Positions 57,006 to 64,000 of a stretch of DNA of 64,000 bases are shown one piece after another; position 1 is the first letter of the stretch, and each line of letters opens with the position of its first letter. Origin of the DNA: Xanthostigma xanthostigma (taxonomy: Eukaryota > Arthropoda > Insecta > Raphidioptera > Raphidiidae); contig OY754464.1 in assembly GCA_963575645.1 (NCBI GenBank), forward strand, positions 32,255,501 to 32,319,500, read 5' to 3'. Below the pieces are notes generated by a model. That model did not search any database and was not told the origin of the DNA. It saw only the letters and a program-made list of their open reading frames with translations. Made by a program: the position numbers and the translations under genes.

Positions 57006-58499
57006 AGACAGAAATTTTTAAAAAGAATAATGAAAAATGTAGTTGGTTTAACAATTGCCAAATTCAGTGCTTTATCTACGTGCCTTACTTGTATTTACAC
57101 GTGTAAATACCAAAAAAATCAGTGCATCTTACACCTTTGTATAATAATAGTGTATAAAGTGTTATAACTTTTTACATTGGAGCACGATATCTAACACACC
57201 TATTGATATCGTTAATATAGTCACGTTATTACAACAAAAAAGTGTAGTCGCAGGTTTTTAATTAAGTCTACTGCAATATAATTACTAATTAGTAATAATG
57301 TCTGTAAACAAAACTGTAATTATCGAATGACACGCAATCGACATTCTCGCATTCTAATAATGTCTGTACAGTGTAACGACAAACCTCATTATTTCGCAGC
57401 TGTTTTTGCAGCTCGTACTTTCTCATAGACCGACGACATAATCGGCTTTATTCTTGTTAATCTAGTACGAAGGATTACACAGTTAAAAAAACCCGTCCAA
57501 AATAGTACTCTTAAAAATATTTTTTATTTATAAATAGATAAAATTAATTTTTGCACACCCCCGTACATGCCGTTTCATGCCAGTATAGCGGTCGTAAAAT
57601 GACACATTTAACACTAGTGGTGTAAAGTAAAATAGTCGTAAGACTATTTCCATTGTAAAACTAAACTGTCAAAAATTTTGAATATGAAGTGAAAATCAGC
57701 TAGTTTATATGGAGGACACGAAAACAATATTGTGTTCATATCTCGTGCGAGATACTACGATTCAAGTGACTATTAAAACATTCTAACGCTTGTTTTTAGG
57801 CGCGAATAGCGTAAGCTAAAGCGCCTTTGTGCACTTATTTTGTCTGTGAGTCTGTATGTCACGCTTTTTTGTGTCAAGTGTACAGCGCAAATGCCTTAAC
57901 CGGTTTTAAAAACTTTTTTTATTCGATTCGTCACCAGGTAACTTAGATCCTAATATCGCCCGATTTTTGAATTTTGATCCCAGAGGGAAGCAATAAAGAA
58001 AAAACGAAGTTTCTCAATTTAAATCAGATCGGTTCGAAGCCTGTCTTAAACGACTCTATGGGCTATGTACATTTTGCTTGGTGCTAACTGGCGGTTCAAT
58101 TTCAAAATAGTCGCAGTATCAGTTATACGATGTAATATTGTAAGCACTAAATAAAATTCTTACTTTAAAATAAATAAAACGCTTAGACTTGAATTATTAA
58201 AAATTCATGATGAATTGTTTTCTCAGATGTGAATAATTAAATTGATTTTTTCCAAATTAATAACAACATTCATTTTTCCTGCGTAGCTAAGGAAAACTAA
58301 TTTTGACAATATTAAAAAAGAGAGAGAGAGAGAGAGTTAATGTAACAATGCTTGCTACAATATGAAGAGAAAAATAATATTTATGCATTGAATGGTTAGT
58401 AAGATAAGTTTTCTTAATTTTTTTATTCAATGATATTTTATACGTCACTTTTTTACATTAACGCACACATGTGGAAAGAACCTAAGTTTTTCCATATAG
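57006..58499. other. intergenic DNA with minor repeats
   Basis: A (GA)n tract lies at 58,318-58,336. 'ctcaatttaaatcagatcggttcgaagcc' near 58,014 repeats DNA next to family B at about 6,122. No gene. Confidence 0.4.
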
Positions 58500-58837
58500 T
58501 GATAGCAGCGCTATCTCGCGTGCGCCAGAAAACGGTCTATTTCGAAACACAGCAGACATAGGAAGCTAGGTCTCCTGATTTAGTACCAAATAACGAAATC
58601 TGTTAGAAATTTGCTTAAAGTTATTAGTTTCTAAAGCAAATCTGATCTACAATTAAATCCACGCTACATGTATAGACAAACAATACGACGTAAAAACAAC
58701 GCATGTGTTTAGTTTTTTGTGTATCATTGTTTTACCGAGTCCGCTATAATTCTATAAAAAAAGTCCGATACCTTATAATAATGTAAATGTTTAATAGGTA
58801 ATCCACAAATCCAGGCGAACCCGGACCCGACCGCTAG
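58500..58837 (+). mobile_element. Helitron 3' part
   Basis: Ends CCGGACCCGACCGCTAG followed by T. Preceding sequence (AGTTTTTTGTGTATCATTG; CTAAAGCAAATCTGAT) is the inverse of the interior of the Helitron at 15,192-15,776. The 5' end was not located. Confidence 0.55.
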
Positions 58838-60120
58838 TATTATATAGATTATAAGGAAAGATCAACACACATCGATAACTTTTTGGATAATAATGAAAAT
58901 TAATTTATATTAATCAAACGATTAAACTCAAAATCTATAAACTAATTTACTTAGTTATAATATTAAAGAATTAATTATTAATTAGAATTTCAAGTCGCAT
59001 AATATTTTGACGCCACAAAACCATAGTAGCAAGCTACCCATAAGTTTTCTTGTTTAGGCACCGTAAGCATGACATTCGGACACAACTTAGCTCCATTTAC
59101 TTGCACATAGTCCATAGAAACACAACAGTGCAATATGGATATTAAATCTGTCTAAAAGAACACCGCATCAGTTTCTTAAGATAAGAATCGAAAATAATCG
59201 CAATTGAAACTCATCTATTTTATAATGTGGGTCAACTGGTGGTACAAAACTTTAAACATTTTAAACTATCAAGTATCAACCTATTTCACTACTTATATAT
59301 ACAGAGTGATTCAGAAATAAAATCCAAAAAAAAAAAAACGCGAGTAAGTCTAAGAGAACTTTGTTTCAAAATTAATTTCATGCGATTTAAAATTTAAATT
59401 AAAAACCCCGGTACCACCTCTATTCCGACGCTTATGAATCTTATGAATACTGTACGAGTAACAGAAATTAAAAAATATGTAATTGTTCTATTTAATATGG
59501 TGTAATAAAACGTATAAAATAGCGAAGAAAATTCCACTGAACGGTTTTATTGATATTTTTTTGATAAAGTTCATAGCTAATACTTAACTACTGGTAATTT
59601 TTGTGTAACCGGCAGATAAGTAATTAACGTTTGTCTTTTTTATTATGTTCAAATTAATTATTATTATTAATCGATGGTTAAAACTCTAAACTCTAATCAA
59701 CATTGATTTGCCGTAATTTATTATACTTTTACCTTTAATTGTAATCTTTCAAAACGAATCCAAATATAAAAGGATACGTAATTTACAATGAAGTACACTT
59801 ACACGAGACTTATGAAACTGTATTAATTCATAAATTGATAAATTCTCAAATGTTGCAATGTTGCACAGGTTTACTCAAAGTGCCTACTTCAGAAACACGA
59901 CGCCCAGGAAAACAGTTAACATACCGTCTGCATTCTGCATGCTTCTGCATATTTTCCGCTACATTCATCGTATAATAGAAGCGTGTCTGTATTTCCAATT
60001 TTCAAAAAAATGTACTATACTTTATTTGACAACTACGGCAGACCAATCGGTAGTAAATTTATTATAGCATTTCGCATTTTATTCTACTTTTATAGCAGTT
60101 ATATAATTGGTGATCAATAA
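58838..60120. other. intergenic DNA, nothing recognised
   Basis: AT-rich sequence; 'tatacagagtgattcagaaataaaatcc' at about 59,299 is a dispersed-repeat end. The 69-codon frame at 59,858 is not supported. Confidence 0.4.
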
Positions 60121-60422
60121 GGGCCCCTGCACGATCAATATTATTGCGCAATATTATTGTTTCTCTGATAGGTATATTGTGTACATTGCGCAAGTATTGA
60201 ATGAAGATTGTGCTTGTCTGAAATTAATTCTGCAATATTGAATAATTTGTACGTGTAGGCGTAATGTTCCACATTAATTACACGCTTTTAGTTTTCTAGA
60301 CATTTTAATTCACCTGCTCTCAGTGAATCGCGGTATTGTACAAAAATATTGAGTCGTTTATGTCGAAAAATATTGTGCAATATAATATTGCACAATATAA
60401 TATTGGTCGTTACAGAGGCCAC
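60121..60422. mobile_element. ~300-bp MITE with CAATATTATTG subterminal repeats
   Basis: Left GGGCCCCTGCACGATCAATA and right (inverted) TGGCCTCTGTAACGACCAAT pair imperfectly; both continue into ATTATTG(C/T)GCAATATTAT-type self-complementary words. Design resembles the MITE at 49,915 and family J (GGCC-rich tip, repeated inner motif). Confidence 0.55.
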
Positions 60423-60715
60423 TTTAGTCTAAGTGCATACTATGACATATAATTCTCCAGAGTCCAGTGGCTGGTATAATCTAATCAATCTGTTTCTATT
60501 TTTTTTTAATGGGCCTGACGATTTTTTTATTATTTTTGGATAGTGATTATGTTTATTTGATTTATGAATTTTTTTCTGCATCTGTTTCTAAATCACCTGT
60601 ATAAAGCAAAGTTCCTCGCGTGCGTTTTCTGTGTATTCGCTAAAAACATTAGAACCCGGATGAAGGAGATCGAACCGCTCGTAAAATATATATAATAACA
60701 ATTTATAATAATATG

Positions 60716-60716
<1 letters not shown>

Positions 60717-60753
<37 letters not shown>
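60717..60753. repeat. (TA)n microsatellite
   Basis: About 16 TA units with a few substitutions at the left side. Confidence 0.9.
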
Positions 60754-60758
<5 letters not shown>

Positions 60759-61019
60759 TCCTTATTTTTATGTACTCGTATACATTCTAACTAGGAGCGA
60801 TTATGTTAAGAATGGTGGAATACAGCTGACTATAATAGCATAATAGTTGCAATCGTCTAGTGATAAGCGACAGTCCATTGAAGAAAACTACTATACGAAC
60901 AACAAACACATCCCGTGTGTTTCCTAGAAGTATAATATCAATATTCGCAAACACTCCCTTGATGTTACTAACTTCGAATCTAAGGAAAACTTCTGTATTA
61001 GAAAGCTTATGTTTTGGCT

Positions 61020-63000
61020 TTTTACCCGACTGCGGCGCAGCCAAAAAGGAAGAGTTATAAGTAGCAGTCTATGTATGTTTGTATTTACGGATGTTCCACG
61101 GTAGTGCCTAGTCTATTCATCCGATTTTGATAAATAAGCTGTCAATCGATTCGTTACTATGGTCTAGGTAACATAGGCTACATTTATTTTTGAATTTTGG
61201 TCCCAGAGGTGAACAAATTGAAAAATTAAAAATAAGTTCAAAAAGAATAATTTAAATAAAAATTAAGTTCAAAAACTAAAACCCGACTATGTTCCGGGTA
61301 ACATAGGCTACATTTATTTTTGAATTTTGGTCCCAGGTGTGAGCAAATTGAAAACAAATAAAAAATAATTACAAAAAATTTAATTAAAATAAATTGGTTG
61401 TCTGTAAAGTCGGTTTACGGACGATAGTTTTACGTGATAACGTATTCCGTAATACATAACCTAAATTTATATAATAATTATAATAATTCGAATCTATGAT
61501 ATTGCATCTTTCGCTTCAAATTTAGGTTAATTTTATTTATTTAAATTACTCACCATATAATATAATTGTTTTTGACGTGATAACGTCTTATAAATTGATG
61601 AATCACCAATCTTATAAATTGATAAAACACCGGCTGCATGCACGAAAAAGTGTAACGTTCCTAACGCGTAACGTTCCTAACGCGTAACGTTCCTAACGTT
61701 CGTAACGCGTAACGCGTAACGTTCCGCCTGACCCTGTGCGTGCTTTTCTCGAAAACGGCCCTAACGATTTGGATGAAATTTACTGAAAAGGGATTTTGGG
61801 GGGAAAAAAATCGTTTTAGCTAGGTCTCATCTCTCGAAAAAATCGTTTTCTTACAAATTTTATTATTATAAAAATCAATTTTTTGACGTATGAAAATACT
61901 TAAATATTGTAAGTAGGTTTTGGAATTTTATATTATAAACAGTGAAACAATTGTTTTATAAATATTATGACAGCTAATCTTTGAGACTTAAAATAAATAC
62001 GGAAGAATATATTATTTATTAAGAAATATTATATGGTGAGTAATTTAAATAAATAAAATTAACCTAAATTTGAAGCGAAAGATGCAATATCATAGATTCG
62101 AATTATTATAATTATTATATGTAGAATATAGGTTATGTATTACGGAATACGTTATCACGTAAAACTATCGTCCGTAAACCGACATTACAGACAACCAATT
62201 TTTTTTAACTTTCTTTCTTTCGTATTTATTTTAAGTCTCAAAGATTAGCTGTCATAATATTTATAAAACAATTGTTTCACTGTTTATATAAAATTCCAAA
62301 ACCTACTTACAATATTTAAGTATTTTCATACGTCAAAAAATTGATTTTTATAATGATAAAATTTGTATGAAAACGATTTTGTCGAGAGATGAGACCTAGC
62401 TAAAACGATTTTTTGCCCCCCAAAATCCCTTTTCAGTAAATTTCATCCAAATCGTTAGGGCCGTTTTCGAGAAAAGCACGCACAGGGTCAGGCGGAACGT
62501 TAGGAACGTTACACTTTTTCGTGCATGCAGCCGGTGTTTTATCAATTTATAAGATTGGTGATTCATCAATTTATAAGACGTTATCACGTCAAAAAAAATA
62601 ATTAAAAAAATAAAACCCGACTATGGTCCGGGTAACATAGGCTACATTTATTTTTAAATTTTGATCCCAGGGGTGAGCAAATTGAAAACAAAAAATAACT
62701 TTAAAACGAATAATTTAAATTAAAAATTAAGTTCAAAAACTAAAACCCGACTACCGAAAAGTAAGAAACAAGAAAATATTCTCATCTGACGGTAGCCGTG
62801 GTCATATGCCACCTACCTTAACAAAACAATACATTTTAACAATAGTAAGCAATCATAAGCTTTAGAGTAAAGTGCATCACGCTATACATCTAGAGGCGCC
62901 TTATGACCATATATGAGGTGGATTACGACCACACTATCCTCAGATGAGAATATTTTCTTGTTTCATAGTTTTCAGTAGTCGGGTTTTAGTTTCTGAACTT
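61020..63000. repeat. family A repeat, tandem units, interrupted by family B
   Basis: Starts TACCCGACTGCGGCGCAGCC; units containing TTTGAATTTTGGTCCCAG and AAAACCCGACTA recur at about 61,190, 61,320 and 62,640. Family B DNA (61,386-62,595) splits the second unit. The right part (62,740-63,000) is palindromic: AAAACCCGACTACCGAAAAG and GAAAATATTCTCATCTGA are mirrored near 62,935-62,995. Same family as 2,369-2,900. Confidence 0.7.
61386..62595. mobile_element. family B MITE inserted into a reversed copy of itself
   Basis: Four segments in the order a, b, a', b' (primes are inverse): a 61,386-61,562, b...a' 61,563-62,207 as one complete forward element, and b' 62,208-62,595. Segments a and b' together make one reversed element, so the forward copy lies inside it. 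Forward start TTTTTGACGTGATAACGTC; end inverse of TTGGTTGTCTGTAAAGTCGG. No ORF. Confidence 0.7.
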
Positions 63001-63329
63001 AATTGTTATTTCTTCAAACATTATTATTTTTTTTTCGAGTAAATACAATTACAAAATTATTCATTTCAGTCTGCAGTTCTTAATAATAAAACTGCTGATT
63101 TTATCTTACTGCAAACAAAATTTCAACCCCCCAATACATCATTCGTGTAATAACAAATTTAAAAAGACTTCGTGGCGTGATTCTATGCATACCAAAAACT
63201 GATAAAGTATTTCGGGAATCTAAAACGCAAATACAGCTGACCAGTTTAACTACCAGTTTGGTGACATATGGTATGTTTTAACTTTTAAGCAATTGTATTT
63301 CATCGATATATGAATTGTAGCCCAGTCCT

Positions 63330-64000
63330 ATTTTACACTAAAAATCGCTAATCTCGCAAACTAACATGTAGTTCTGATTTTTTAATATGTTGTTAGGACC
63401 ACTACCAGTAGCGTATATTCAAGTTTGCAGCTTCGGAAGACCTGTGCTAACTTTGCAGCACTCAAAAAACTGCGAAATTTTCGCACTTTTTTTGGTATTC
63501 TCAATATAGGTCTTAAACTATCCATTTTTTTATAAAATATTTTTAAACGTTTTTCAGTAGACTAAAATTGCTACAATTTGAGACCAGAACCAGCTCTGTA
63601 AGCTCAATACTTACCAAGATACAGCTTTCCAAAAATTGACCAGTTTTTTCAAAAAAGTGATATTTTAGATTTGGTCAATTTTTGACCCCGATATCGGGGA
63701 AAATACTCATTTTAAGGGTAATATCATAGGAACATATATTGTAGCAAATGTAATTAGCTTTAATTTAAGCAGAGAACAACGCCTGTAGGCCATATAGTTT
63801 ACTCACAAATTTTAAAAATCCAAAAAATGAGAAAACTGCATTTTCGCAAATTTAAATTTAATACCTAGTAATCGTTATGTAAATCCATTCAGTGATTTTA
63901 ATGTGGTTGAGTAACAAAATTGAGTAACATAATAACATAAACGAGTAACATTAAAAAAAAATAACTTAATTGATAACATCATAAAAAAATTATGCAGTTT
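63330..64000 (+). mobile_element. family D foldback element, left arm and core (cut by window end)
   Basis: Matches 11,055-11,725 in direct orientation nearly base for base, including CTCGCAAACTAACATGTAG and CCCCGATATCGGGG. It ends at the window edge at the start of the first tandem unit. Confidence 0.9.

Overview
The window looks like AT-rich, gene-poor, repeat-saturated nuclear DNA of an insect, most likely a moth or butterfly. The pointers are a recurrent repeat beginning 'agggttccg' and ending in 'cgcacttggccg'-like sequence (22.08-22.68 kb), many Helitron termini of the type common in Lepidoptera, the 'acccgactgcggcgcagcc' motif near 61.02 kb, and numerous taggtacc/aggtaggtacc words. The order is an inference; Hemiptera such as aphids cannot be excluded from sequence alone. 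I see no host gene that can be named, no rRNA, no functional tRNA, and nothing bacterial or CRISPR-like.

Layout. 0-2.4 kb: the 5' part of a Ty3/gypsy-type LTR retrotransposon on the minus strand (LTR, primer-binding site, gag, and a protease in the -1 frame running off the window). 2.4-9.5 kb: tandem and palindromic repeats, a jockey-like LINE remnant, a Helitron. 9.5-20 kb: a helicase scrap of an autonomous Helitron, a tRNA-like SINE head, several foldback elements, one orphan exon-like stretch. 20-36 kb: a repeat family present both empty and with a Helitron inserted, two hAT elements, a Tc1/mariner-type element, and GC-rich tandem repeats. 36.6-40.3 kb: the best gene of the window, an apparently intact three-exon transposase-like gene (693 aa) on the minus strand, enclosed by matching terminal inverted repeats and a 4-bp target duplication. 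40.5-49.6 kb: more foldbacks, a Helitron with perfect termini, and palindromic CAGTATGG elements. 49.6-53.2 kb: a Penelope-like retroelement (reverse transcriptase plus GIY-YIG) with two stop codons, one created by a perfect 55-bp palindrome, lying inside an element with TTAA-flanked inverted ends. 53-64 kb: a 1.6-kb foldback enclosing a Harbinger-like MITE, palindrome clusters, a MITE inserted into a reversed copy of itself, and a third copy of the 11-kb foldback family.

The coding sequences do not form a pathway. Each belongs to a separate mobile element, and the layered insertions give a relative chronology. The element at 36,612-40,319 is the one that still looks capable of making its protein and is the main candidate for something worth describing.
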